This document shows, piece by piece, positions 16,007 through 26,565 of a stretch of 32,322 bases of DNA. This DNA is from Acidobacteriota bacterium. GTDB taxonomy: Bacteria > Acidobacteriota > Thermoanaerobaculia > Multivoradales > JBCCEF01. The notes beneath the pieces are model-generated. The model was not told the DNA's origin. It did not search any database and was given only the letters and a program-made list of their open reading frames with translations. Made by a program: the position numbers and the translations under genes. The stretch spans positions 1 through 32,322 of the forward strand of contig JBCCEF010000033.1 in the NCBI GenBank assembly GCA_039030395.1. Reading direction: 5' to 3'. Each line of letters opens with the position of its first letter. Within the stretch, counting starts at the first letter, position 1.

Positions 16007-17662
16007 ATGGGCCAGCGGCCGACTTCCGTGGCAGCCCCGCCGCTGCCCGATCTCCTCCACCACGAAAGCCGTTCCGGCGTCGATCGATCCCTGTTGGGGG
16101 AGCTGCTGGAGATGGCTTTTCTCGGCAGCGAGAAATCCCTCGCCCTGGACCAGGCCCTGGGCGATGCGCCGCTCTCTCCCTCCCCCTGGCAGCCGGATCT
16201 CTTCGCCCGCGACCTCTTCCTCGAGGACTTCGTGCGCGACGGCCTCACCCTGTCCTTCGGCGGCCATCGCTACCGGGTGAACCATCGCTTCCTGCTGCGG
16301 GTGCTGGGCCAGCCGCCGCGCGCCGCGGCGGCGGTGCGCTTTCGGCAGGACATCCTGCGGGAACTCCAGGCCGACGACGAGCTGCGCGACCGCGCTCAGG
16401 CCCTGTATCGCCAACTGGTGGTGCTGGTGTCGATGTTCAAGGCGCCCCACTCCGGGGCCCGCCTCGACATGGCCCTCTTCCGCCTCGACATCCTGCGTCA
16501 GGTGCGCCGCATCGTCACGGCGATGGTCGATGGCTTCAGCGGCGCGAACTCAGGGCTGCGGCGCCTGCATCAGGCGGGCGAGGAGATCCGGGCGACGGAG
16601 GAGCACCGCACCCTGGCGGCGCTTCTCGACTACCACGACCAGGCGGCCCGGGTGCGGGTGGACCTTCACCTCGGGGCCGATGGCCAGATTCGTGACCTCA
16701 CCCTGCTGGAGCTGGCTGAAGATCGCGACAACCCCTTCCACCGCAACCTCCTCGGCCGCGCCTGGGACCGGCTGCGACTGGCGCTCCGGGGCCACCGGCT
16801 GGACCGCGCCGAGGTGGTCAAGCGGCTGATCCTGGCGGTCTATCAGGAGATCGCCCCGTTCCTGCGGCCAATGGTCCAGATCCTCGGCCATCTGGAGTTC
16901 TACTTGACCTCCCTACAGTTCGCCGAACGGGCCGCAGAGCGCCATCTCGCGGTCTGTCTTCCGGAGTTGGGGGGCGACGATCTTTCCCTCGCAGGGCTGT
17001 TCAATCCCCATCTGCTGGTGCGCGGCGAGGCGCCGGTGCCCAACGCCCTATCGGCGCCGATGGCGTCCACCACTCTGATCACCGGCCCCAACTCCGGCGG
17101 CAAGACCCGTCTGCTCCAGGCCGTCGGTATCGCTCAGATCCTCGGCCAGGCGGGGCTCTATGTTCCGGCGTCCAAGGCCCGCCTGCCGCTGGTGGACGGC
17201 CTCTTCGCTTCGCTCCTACACGACGCCAGCGCCGACCAGTCCGAGGGCCGCCTGGGCACCGAGCTGGTGCGTATTCGCACCTTGTTCGAGTCCGTCGGGC
17301 CGCGCTCCCTGGTGATCCTCGATGAGCTGTGCTCCGGCACCAATCCCTCCGAAGCGGAGGACATTGTCTCCATGGTGCTCGCTCTGCTCGAGCGGCTCGG
17401 GCCGCTGGCCCTGGCGAGCAGTCATTTCCTGGATTTCGTGCGGCGCCTCGAGGCCACTTCGAAGGTCATCGGGCTGCGCTTCCTGCAGGCCGAGATCGAC
17501 GATGCCGACACGCCGACCTATCAATTCCTGCCGGGAGTGGCGTCCAGTTCCTTGGCCGCCGCGACGGCGCGGCGCCTGGGGGTGACCAGCGGCGAACTGA
17601 CCGAATTGGTCGATCGTCACAAAGCCGCTCCAACCGCAAGCATTCACCACGAGGATCCCTGA
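16007..17662 (+). CDS. MutS-family ATPase without mismatch-recognition domain
   Basis: 551 residues. The N-terminal half (1-340) is helical and resembles the MutS core/lever region, with no mismatch-binding or connector domain. The C-terminal half is a MutS-type ABC ATPase: Walker A ITGPNSGGKT (about 357-366), an N-2/signature-like segment DQSEGRLGTELVRIR, Walker B VILDELCSGTNPSEAED (about 434-450) and the His switch SSHFLDF. Unlike MutS2 there is no coiled-coil extension, KOW or Smr domain. It is thus one of the poorly characterised small MutS homologues and should not be called a mismatch repair protein. Its stop overlaps the start of the downstream peptidase-hydrolase gene (TGATG), showing translational coupling. 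Confidence 0.85.
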   Translation: MGQRPTSVAAPPLPDLLHHESRSGVDRSLLGELLEMAFLGSEKSLALDQALGDAPLSPSPWQPDLFARDLFLEDFVRDGLTLSFGGHRYRVNHRFLLRVLGQPPRAAAAVRFRQDILRELQADDELRDRAQALYRQLVVLVSMFKAPHSGARLDMALFRLDILRQVRRIVTAMVDGFSGANSGLRRLHQAGEEIRATEEHRTLAALLDYHDQAARVRVDLHLGADGQIRDLTLLELAEDRDNPFHRNLLGRAWDRLRLALRGHRLDRAEVVKRLILAVYQEIAPFLRPMVQILGHLEFYLTSLQFAERAAERHLAVCLPELGGDDLSLAGLFNPHLLVRGEAPVPNALSAPMASTTLITGPNSGGKTRLLQAVGIAQILGQAGLYVPASKARLPLVDGLFASLLHDASADQSEGRLGTELVRIRTLFESVGPRSLVILDELCSGTNPSEAEDIVSMVLALLERLGPLALASSHFLDFVRRLEATSKVIGLRFLQAEIDDADTPTYQFLPGVASSSLAAATARRLGVTSGELTELVDRHKAAPTASIHHEDP

Positions 17663-20529
17663 TGGACTACTCAAAGCTCCGAACTCTGACGGTTGTCGTC
17701 TCGCTTTCTTTGCTGCCCGTGGCCGCACTGGCTCGCGAAGCGGTGGATCCCAGAGTGTCCGCGACGGTCGCCAAGGAGCGATTGCTCGCTTTACACGGCG
17801 AAGAGGAGCGTCAGCGCATCGAGCGCGGCGTCCACCAGATCACCGCTCGGTGGACTCCTGCGGATGGTGATCTCGAAGCGTTCGCGGTGGCCGAGTTCCT
17901 GCCCCGTGGCGACGAACTCGATCTCACCTTTCAGCGCTTCGAGTTCGCCCGCGAACGCATCGGCGGCTACATGACCTCGCTGATACGCGACCTGCGCCGT
18001 GGGGCAGATCTCGAAATCGGCCCGATGCTGCCGCTCGACCGCCGGCTGGCCGCCCTGTCGCCGGACTCGCACATCGAAGAGGATCTCTACGCCGGCAAGA
18101 TCGCCTTCGTCGCGCTGCTCAACTTTCCGCAAACCACCCTCGCCGAGCGCCTCGCCGAGGGCCTGGAGTGGGACCGCCGCCAGTGGGCCGAAACGCGCCT
18201 CGCCGGCAGCTTTGGCCCGCGGGTACCGGCGGAAGTCCAGCAGGGGATCGCCGCCGCCATGGCCGCGGCGGACAGCTACATCAACGGCTACAACATCCAC
18301 ATGCATCACCTGCTCACGGAGGAGGGCGAGCGCCTCTTCCCGGAGGGCCTGCGGCTGATCAGCCACTGGGGACTGCGCGACGAACTGAAAGCCCGCTATG
18401 CGGACCCCGAAGGCCTACCCAAGCAGCGCATGATCCAGCGAGTCTTCGAACGCATCGTGCGACAAGAGGTGCCGGCGGTGGTGATCGATAATCCGAGCTT
18501 CGACTGGGCGCCGGGATCGAACGCCGTCGAGCCGGCTCCGGGGGCGCCCGTCGCCGCCGAGCCGGCGTTGCGCGCCCGGGAGGAAGACGAGCGCTATCGC
18601 CATTGGCTGGCGGTTTTCCGGGCGCAGCGGGCGGCGGATCCCTACTCGCCGGCGCTCCCCACCTACATCGACCGGCGCTTCGAGGACAACCGCGAAATTC
18701 CCGAGCGCGAGGTCGAAGCGCTGTTCGATGCCGTGTTGTCCTCGCCCCACGGCGTGGCGGCGGCGAAGCTCGTCGCCGAGCGCCTCGGCCGGCCCCTCGA
18801 ACCCTTCGACATTTGGTATGCCGGCTTCAAGCCCGGCGGCGGCCGCGACGAAGCGGAACTCGACGCCCTCACCCGCCGGCGCTATCCCACCGCCGACGCC
18901 TTCGCGGCGGACATGCCGCGCATCCTCGAAGAGCTGGGCTTCACGCCGGAGCGCTCAGAGTTTCTGGCCGCGCGCATCGCCGTCGAGCCCTCCCGCGGCG
19001 CCGGCCACGCCTTCGGCCCCGCCCGGCGCGACGACAAGGCCCACCTGCGCACCCGGGTCGGTGAGAAGGGCATGGACTACAAGGGCTACAACATCGCCGT
19101 CCACGAGCTGGGCCACAACGTGGAGCAGGTGTTTTCCACCGTCGAGATCGACCACACCCTGATCCAGGGCGTGCCCAACACCGCCTTCACGGAAGCCCTG
19201 GCTTTCGTCTTCCAGGATCGCGATCTGGAAGTCCTCGGCCTCTCCCAGGACGACCCCGACCGCCGCCACTGGGCGGCCCTCGACACCTTCTGGGGTACCC
19301 GCGAAATCGCCGGCGTCGCCCTGACGGACATGAAGGTGTGGCGCTGGCTCTACGATCATCCGGAGGCCACCCCGGCCGAGATGCGCCAAGCGGTGGCCGA
19401 AATTGCCGGCGAGGTTTGGAACCGGTACTTCGCGGACCTCTTCGGGGTGCGCGACGTGCCGCTGCTGGCGGTCTATTCCCACATGGTGGACGGCGCCATG
19501 TACACCCCGGACTACCCCCTGGGGCACCTCATCTCCTTCCAGATCGAAGAGCATTTCCGCTCCCTCGCCGGCCCCTTCGGCGAAGAGTTCGAGCGCATCA
19601 GCCGCCTCGGTCGCCTCACGCCGGACGCTTGGATGCGCCAGGCCGTCGGCTCTCCGCTTTCCGCCGAACCGCTGCTCGCGGCGACCGGTGGAGCGCTCGT
19701 CGCGGTGGGCCGAGGGGAGGGTGCCCGAACCGCCTCGAAGACCGTCCCCTCGGCGGACGGTGTGCCCATCCACTACCGGGTGACCCCAGCCCTGCGGAAG
19801 ACCAACGAACTCCCCCTGTTGTTGATCCACTGCTGGTGCTGCGACGCCGGCTACTGGCAGCCGGTGACGGACCGCCTGGCGGCGGACCGCAAGGTCGTCG
19901 CCATCGACCTCGCCGGCCACGGCGAGTCCGGCGCCGCGCGTGAAGACTTCACCATGGAGAGCTTCGCCGCCGACGTGGCCGCCGTGGTGGCGGCGGAAGG
20001 GCTCGGCGAGGTGATCTTCGTCGGCCACTCCATGGGCGCCTTTGTGATGGTCGCTGCGGCCGAGCGCCTGGGGGCCGAGCGAGTGGCCGGCCTGATCTCC
20101 GTCGACGCCATTCAGAACGTCGCGCAAGAATTCGACCCGAAAGCCGTCGAGGACTACGCCTCCAACCTCGAGCGCGACTTCGCGGGCCATGTCGAGCGCA
20201 TGGTGCGGGCCTACTCGCCCGAAGGCTCGCATCCCGCGGTGGTCGATCGCATTGTGGAAGATCTAGGCGAAGGACCGCCGGCGGTCGGCATCTCGGCCTA
20301 CCGGGAACTCACCTCCTACGATCTGGCCGGCACCCTCGGTCCCCTCGACCTGCCCCTCCGCCTGGTCGACTCCAAGCTCACCCCCATCGCCTGGGAAAGC
20401 AACCGGGAGCACACGGCGAGCTTTGGCGCCGTCCAGATCGACAGCGTCGGTCACTGGCTGATGTGGGAAAAGCCGGACGAGCTGGCGGCGGCGCTGTTAG
20501 GCTTCGCGGCGGAGCTGGTGGCAGACTAG
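17662..20529 (+). CDS. Secreted metallopeptidase fused to an alpha/beta hydrolase
   Basis: 955 residues from ATG 17662, which shares its A with the TGA of the preceding gene; GAGGA lies just upstream. A signal peptide (MDYSKLRTLTVVVSLSLLPV, cleavage near ALA-RE) precedes a large helical domain (about 30-680) with HELGH at 481-485 and a downstream EALAF near 511 as likely third zinc ligand, so a gluzincin resembling M3-like oligopeptidases. Residues about 700-955 form a complete alpha/beta hydrolase: LLLIHCWCCD oxyanion-turn region, AIDLAGHGES, nucleophile elbow GHSMG (Ser790) and VGHWLMW with the catalytic His931. The acid residue is unclear (VDAIQ or VDSK). No stop or frameshift separates the halves. 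Both would act outside the cytoplasm. Substrates are unknown. Confidence 0.8.
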   Translation: MDYSKLRTLTVVVSLSLLPVAALAREAVDPRVSATVAKERLLALHGEEERQRIERGVHQITARWTPADGDLEAFAVAEFLPRGDELDLTFQRFEFARERIGGYMTSLIRDLRRGADLEIGPMLPLDRRLAALSPDSHIEEDLYAGKIAFVALLNFPQTTLAERLAEGLEWDRRQWAETRLAGSFGPRVPAEVQQGIAAAMAAADSYINGYNIHMHHLLTEEGERLFPEGLRLISHWGLRDELKARYADPEGLPKQRMIQRVFERIVRQEVPAVVIDNPSFDWAPGSNAVEPAPGAPVAAEPALRAREEDERYRHWLAVFRAQRAADPYSPALPTYIDRRFEDNREIPEREVEALFDAVLSSPHGVAAAKLVAERLGRPLEPFDIWYAGFKPGGGRDEAELDALTRRRYPTADAFAADMPRILEELGFTPERSEFLAARIAVEPSRGAGHAFGPARRDDKAHLRTRVGEKGMDYKGYNIAVHELGHNVEQVFSTVEIDHTLIQGVPNTAFTEALAFVFQDRDLEVLGLSQDDPDRRHWAALDTFWGTREIAGVALTDMKVWRWLYDHPEATPAEMRQAVAEIAGEVWNRYFADLFGVRDVPLLAVYSHMVDGAMYTPDYPLGHLISFQIEEHFRSLAGPFGEEFERISRLGRLTPDAWMRQAVGSPLSAEPLLAATGGALVAVGRGEGARTASKTVPSADGVPIHYRVTPALRKTNELPLLLIHCWCCDAGYWQPVTDRLAADRKVVAIDLAGHGESGAAREDFTMESFAADVAAVVAAEGLGEVIFVGHSMGAFVMVAAAERLGAERVAGLISVDAIQNVAQEFDPKAVEDYASNLERDFAGHVERMVRAYSPEGSHPAVVDRIVEDLGEGPPAVGISAYRELTSYDLAGTLGPLDLPLRLVDSKLTPIAWESNREHTASFGAVQIDSVGHWLMWEKPDELAAALLGFAAELVAD

Positions 20530-20751
20530 GAAGGGGTGGACGACGATACTGAGAACACTGGAGAGCACCCACGGCCCGACCGGAGACTCCACGACCTGCT
20601 CTTCGCACTGCCCCGAGACGGTGCCGAAGAGGGTCTCCAGATGTTCGCCGAGCCGGTGCATGCCCTGCCAGGTGGGAAGCTCGAAGTTGATGTCGCGAGC
20701 CATGCCGCTGTCGTAGTCGAGCAGGTGGTCTTCCAGAATCCTAGTCGCCAT
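20497..20751 (-). CDS. Hypothetical small protein
   Basis: 84 residues. I do not recognise it. Its ATG overlaps the stop of the upstream HExxH gene on the same strand (ATGGCGACTAG), typical of coupled translation, and its third codon positions are nearly all G or C, whereas the opposite-strand frames are not. It begins MATRILEDHLLDYDSGMARD and has a C-terminal hydrophobic stretch (VLSSVLSIVVHPFLV) that could be one membrane or amphipathic segment. The last 33 bp overlap the end of the convergent peptidase-hydrolase gene. Confidence 0.5.
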   Translation of the reverse strand: MATRILEDHLLDYDSGMARDINFELPTWQGMHRLGEHLETLFGTVSGQCEEQVVESPVGPWVLSSVLSIVVHPFLVCHQLRREA

Positions 20752-21310
20752 CGTTGGAACTGCCCGGTCGGAGAGGTTCAGGGGTGTCGAACACCCGGCG
20801 TGCGACCGGGCGTCCGTCTTCATCGAGCAGCCCCCGCTCCCTGAGCCACTGCCGGGCATCCTCCGCATCGCCCTCGAACCAGGCGCCGGTGGAGCCCTCG
20901 CGGAAGCTGTAGCCCCAGGTGTCCATGTCCGCCATCAAGCGCTCCGAGCCAACGCCCGGCAGCCCCTCGGCCAGCAGGATCTGGAGTAGGCACACGGCGT
21001 TCTCCTCGTCATAATCGCCGCCGGCATCGGCATCGACCGGCCCGCGGCCTTCGACCGTGGCGAGGATCAAGTGGCAGGCTTCGTGGAGCGCCGAGTGGAC
21101 CGGCGTGTCGCCCCGCACGAACACTTGCTGACCCCGAATTCCCGCTTCCGGCTCGCCAAACCAGGAACCGGCAATCGGCTGTCCCTCCGGAACCCGCACC
21201 ACCGCCAGCCCCCACGGAGCGAGCACCCCTTCCAGGGCACCGGTGGCGAGTTGGTCGCATGTCGTGACCGCCGCAGAGGAGGGAGTCGGGGAAGCGGAGT
21301 CGTCGAGCAT
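20741..21310 (-). CDS. Conserved hypothetical protein with HExxH motif
   Basis: 189 residues from ATG 21310; an in-frame GTG at 21328 is an alternative, neither with a clear ribosome binding site. The core reads VFVRGDTPVHSALHEACHLI, i.e. an HEACH zinc-binding motif, then DADAGGDYDEENAVCLLQIL, where a Glu could be the third ligand, then ADMDTWGYSFREGSTGAWFE. This layout resembles small gluzincin-like proteins with no signal peptide, so it probably acts in the cytoplasm. Peptidase activity is not shown. I recall similar conserved hypothetical proteins in other Gram-negatives but cannot name a family. Its stop overlaps the start of the 84-residue gene, forming a two-gene unit. Confidence 0.75.
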   Translation of the reverse strand: MLDDSASPTPSSAAVTTCDQLATGALEGVLAPWGLAVVRVPEGQPIAGSWFGEPEAGIRGQQVFVRGDTPVHSALHEACHLILATVEGRGPVDADAGGDYDEENAVCLLQILLAEGLPGVGSERLMADMDTWGYSFREGSTGAWFEGDAEDARQWLRERGLLDEDGRPVARRVFDTPEPLRPGSSNDGD

Positions 21311-21439
21311 CGGCGCAGATTGTCCCACGCCCTGCAGGGCAGGTGAGAGAATCAGCGCAACGACTCCTACAGAATCCGGTGGCTCTGGGCCTCCGTACCT
21401 GTGCTCAACTGTGATCGATGGACGACTCGGGAGGTTTCA

Positions 21440-21838
21440 ATGGCTGAAGCCCTGTCCAAAACTGCAAAGATCGTGAGCTGGATCTGCCAGCTCCTGGTCG
21501 CCGGCATCCTCTTTCAGACCCTCTTCTTCAAATTCACCGCCGCGCCGGAGTCGGTCTACATCTTCCAGACCTTGGGCGCCGAGCCCTGGGGCCGCATCGG
21601 CAGCGGCATGGTCGAATTCCTCGCCGGCATCCTTTTGCTGATCCCGAGTCGGGTGGTTTGGGGGGCGCTGCTTGCCGCCGTGACCATCCTCGGCGCCATT
21701 GGATCCCATCTGACGGTCCTCGGCATCGAAGTCCAGGGCGATGGCGGCTTGTTGTTCGGGCTGGCGCTGGCGGTACTGGTGTGCAGTTTGTTGGTGCTGT
21801 TCCTCCGCTGGCGGCAGTTGCCGTTCTTCGGCGGCTAG
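21440..21838 (+). CDS. DoxX-like membrane protein
   Basis: 132 residues from ATG 21440, with GGGAGGT 4 nt upstream. Four hydrophobic segments are visible: IVSWICQLLVAGILFQTLFF, then MVEFLAGILLLIPSRVVWGA, then LLAAVTILGAIGSHLTVLGI, and GLLFGLALAVLVCSLLVLFL. The first carries the F-F-K-F-T pattern at its end that is common in DoxX/DoxD-like proteins. Such proteins are small inner-membrane subunits or partners of redox and stress systems; no reaction can be assigned here. It is transcribed divergently from the HExxH gene and followed by a bulged hairpin at 21857-21896. Confidence 0.8.
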   Translation: MAEALSKTAKIVSWICQLLVAGILFQTLFFKFTAAPESVYIFQTLGAEPWGRIGSGMVEFLAGILLLIPSRVVWGALLAAVTILGAIGSHLTVLGIEVQGDGGLLFGLALAVLVCSLLVLFLRWRQLPFFGG

Positions 21839-21856
21839 GTGGGAACGGATGCCTCG

Positions 21857-21896
21857 ATTGACCGGTGCGGGCCGTTCGCGAATCGCCCGCGTCAAT
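21857..21896 (+). terminator. Bulged hairpin after the DoxX-like gene
   Basis: ATTGAC/GTCAAT (21857-21862 with 21891-21896) and GCGGGC/GCCCGC (21867-21872 with 21885-21890) pair with a 4-nt bulge CGGT. There is no clear U tract, so terminator function is tentative. Confidence 0.35.
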
Positions 21897-22017
21897 TAGA
21901 AGCAGCAACCGGAAGTTCGACCTGGTCGTTTCGCCTCACTCGCCTGACCAGCAAAGTCCCGATGTCAGCTTCTGCTGCCGGCCCACCGCCGTGCTCTAGG
22001 CTCATGGGCGGGAGGGG

Positions 22018-22551
22018 TTATCTCCCGGGTTGCCTCTTTCGCCTCTCCAACCGCACCAACGTCGCCCCCGCCCCTCCCATTTCCGGCGGCGCCGTCCGAA
22101 AGGCACGGACCCAATGGGCCGCGGGAGCGCCGATGAGCCAGTCGGTGAGGCGCTCCTTGAGGATGGGCCCACTCTCCGAGTGGAGACCGCGCCCGTGGAT
22201 GATGAGGACGATGCGCTGACCTTCCTCACGCGCCCGGCGCAAGGCACTGAGGATGACTTCTTGGGCGACCTCGGCGGTGAGGCCGTGGAGGTCGATGCGG
22301 GGGAGGGGGCGTTTGGTCTGCTGGGCGTCGCGGTGGAGGGTGCGGAGCTGGCGGGGGTGGGCGCTTTCGACCAGGCCTTCGAGCTGGTCGTCGTAGCGGC
22401 GGACTTCGAAGCGGGGAATCCGGCGTTCGGCCGGTGGGAGGCGCAGTTTTTTCTTGCGCTTCGGCGCGCCGCCGACGCGCTCCGTCTCCTGTTCGAGCGG
22501 TTCGACCCCCCGCATGGCGCGGTGGAAGGCGTCGTCGTCGTTCTTACTCAT
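22018..22551 (-). CDS. Smr-domain protein
   Basis: 177 residues. A charged N-terminal tail (KRKKKLRLPPAERRIPRFEV) precedes a classical Smr domain: PRIDLHGLTAEVAQEVI (about 84), then IVLIIHGRGLHSESGPILKE (about 113) and a C-terminal GGAGATLVRL strand. Stand-alone Smr proteins are nicking or RNA endonucleases related to the MutS2 C-terminus; E. coli SmrB cuts mRNA at collided ribosomes. In contrast to MutS2 in this window, the D-L-H-G motif is intact here. The gene starts 7 bp after the copA stop and is probably co-transcribed with it. Whether this has a functional basis is unclear. Confidence 0.9.
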   Translation of the reverse strand: MSKNDDDAFHRAMRGVEPLEQETERVGGAPKRKKKLRLPPAERRIPRFEVRRYDDQLEGLVESAHPRQLRTLHRDAQQTKRPLPRIDLHGLTAEVAQEVILSALRRAREEGQRIVLIIHGRGLHSESGPILKERLTDWLIGAPAAHWVRAFRTAPPEMGGAGATLVRLERRKRQPGR

Positions 22552-22558
22552 CGCACGC

Positions 22559-25057
<2,499 letters not shown>

Positions 25058-25081
25058 GGATTCTTTTTCCCGCGGTCAGGA

Positions 25082-25096
25082 TATCTGTTGCAGATA
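25082..25096. promoter_or_regulatory. Inverted repeat in the copA-chrA intergenic region
   Basis: TATCTG-TTG-CAGATA is a perfect 6-3-6 palindrome about 25 bp before the copA ATG and 82 bp before the chrA ATG. Position and symmetry suit a dimeric metal-responsive repressor. No regulator gene is present in the window. Confidence 0.35.
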
Positions 25097-25177
25097 CGCC
25101 GCACGGCAATTCTTGACTTGCGATTCATGTCTGGGTCACGGTGGGGCCGCCACGTTTCGCCTTTGCCGAACCCCGCC

Positions 25178-26542
25178 ATGCCGACCGAATCCCAGACCGC
25201 CTCACCGCGCCGTGACGTTTCCCTTCGGGAGGCGCTCTGCGTGTGGCTGCGGGTGGCGGGGCTGTCCTTCGGTGGACCCGCCGGCCAGATCGCGATGATG
25301 CAGCGCATCCTCGTAGAAGAGAAACGCTGGTTGTCCCCGAATCGATTCCTTCACGCCCTCAATTACTGCATGCTGCTGCCCGGCCCGGAGGCGCAGCAGC
25401 TCGCCACCTATAGCGGCTGGCTGCTGCACCGCACCGCCGGTGGGCTGGTGGCGGGATCGCTGTTTGTCCTGCCGGGCTTTCTCTCCATTCTGCTGCTGTC
25501 GGTGCTTTACGCGGGCTTCGGGGAGACGGCGCTGGTGGCGGCGATCTTCTTCGGGCTGAAGCCGGCGGTGTTGGCGATCGTGGTGGAGGCGCTGCTGCGC
25601 ATCGCGAAGCAGGCGCTGGGGTCGGCATCGCGCCGGCTGCTGGCCGCCGGGGCCTTCGTGGCGATCTTCTTTTTCGACGTGCCGTTTCCGTGGATCATCC
25701 TGGCGGCAGCGCTGGTCGGATGGCTGGGCGGGCGGTTGGGAGTTGCCGGGCTGCGCACGGCTCCCCCGGAGGGATCGGACGACGAAGCTGGCGTGGCCTC
25801 CACCGAACGCCCCCCGCTGCTTCGCACGGTGCGCGTCGCCGCCCTTTGGCTCGCCGTCTGGTGGCTACCGCTGCTGGCATTGTGGCTCGCCCTGGGGCCG
25901 GAGAGTGTCTACCTGTGCGAGGGGCTGTTCTTCAGCAAGGCGTCCGTCGCCACCTTCGGCGGCGCCTACGCGGTGCTCGCCTACGTCGCCCAGCGCGCCG
26001 TCGAGGACTTCGGCTGGCTGCGGCCAGGGGAGATGCTCGACGGCCTGGGGATGGCCGAGACCACCCCCGGACCGCTCATCCAGGTGGTGCAGTTCGTCGG
26101 CTTCATGGGCGCCTACCGCAATCCTGGCGCCCTCGATCCCATGCTCGCCGGGGTGCTCGGCTCGCTGGTGACCACCTGGGTGACCTTCGCGCCGTGCTTC
26201 CTGTGGATCTTCCTCGGGGCGCCGTACATCGAGTGGCTGCGCGGTTGGCGGACGCTGACGGACGCCCTGTCGGCGATCACCGCGGCGGTGGTGGGGGTGA
26301 TCCTCAACCTGGCGGTGTGGTTCGCCCTCCACACGCTGTTCGGCAGGGTCGAAGACTTTGCCGCTGGACCGTTGCGCTTCTTGCGCCCAGACCTCGCCAG
26401 CCTCGACCCCGGCGCGGCCGTTATCGCCGCCCTCGCCTTCGGGTCGCTACTTGCCCTACGTTGGGGGATGTTCCGCACCCTCGGGCTCTGCGTCGCCGCC
26501 GGACTCCTCTGGCTCCGGGCATTCGTTTGCGGGATCGCCTGA
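25178..26542 (+). CDS. chrA: Chromate transporter ChrA
   Basis: 454 residues from ATG 25178; an in-frame ATG at 25127 would add 17 residues. Two homologous CHR domains are seen. The first has SFGGPAGQIAMMQRILVEEK and YCMLLPGPEAQQLATYSGWL. The second has FFSKASVATFGGAYAVLAYV and GLGMAETTPGPLIQVVQFVG. Each domain contributes about five or six hydrophobic helices. Proteins of this size are bidomain CHR transporters that expel chromate, usually driven by the proton motive force; substrate specificity is inferred from family only. It is divergent from copA. The next gene starts 23 bp after the stop and looks truncated. Confidence 0.92.
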   Translation: MPTESQTASPRRDVSLREALCVWLRVAGLSFGGPAGQIAMMQRILVEEKRWLSPNRFLHALNYCMLLPGPEAQQLATYSGWLLHRTAGGLVAGSLFVLPGFLSILLLSVLYAGFGETALVAAIFFGLKPAVLAIVVEALLRIAKQALGSASRRLLAAGAFVAIFFFDVPFPWIILAAALVGWLGGRLGVAGLRTAPPEGSDDEAGVASTERPPLLRTVRVAALWLAVWWLPLLALWLALGPESVYLCEGLFFSKASVATFGGAYAVLAYVAQRAVEDFGWLRPGEMLDGLGMAETTPGPLIQVVQFVGFMGAYRNPGALDPMLAGVLGSLVTTWVTFAPCFLWIFLGAPYIEWLRGWRTLTDALSAITAAVVGVILNLAVWFALHTLFGRVEDFAAGPLRFLRPDLASLDPGAAVIAALAFGSLLALRWGMFRTLGLCVAAGLLWLRAFVCGIA

Positions 26543-26565
26543 GTCGGCCGGTTGCGGAGGCGCCT

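Noticed and set aside
15590-16450. N-terminal extension of the LON-domain protein to residue 519
   Set aside because: The upstream sequence is Arg/Pro-rich and overlaps the opposite-strand MutS-like gene; the LON domain begins right at ATG 15589.
16007-17662. Calling the small MutS-family gene a mismatch repair MutS or second MutS2
   Set aside because: It lacks the mismatch-binding domain of MutS and the coiled-coil extension and Smr domain of MutS2.
20536-20844. A 102-codon plus-strand frame after the peptidase-hydrolase gene
   Set aside because: Third codon positions are poorly GC-biased compared with the minus-strand frames in the same place, which are also linked by a stop/start overlap.
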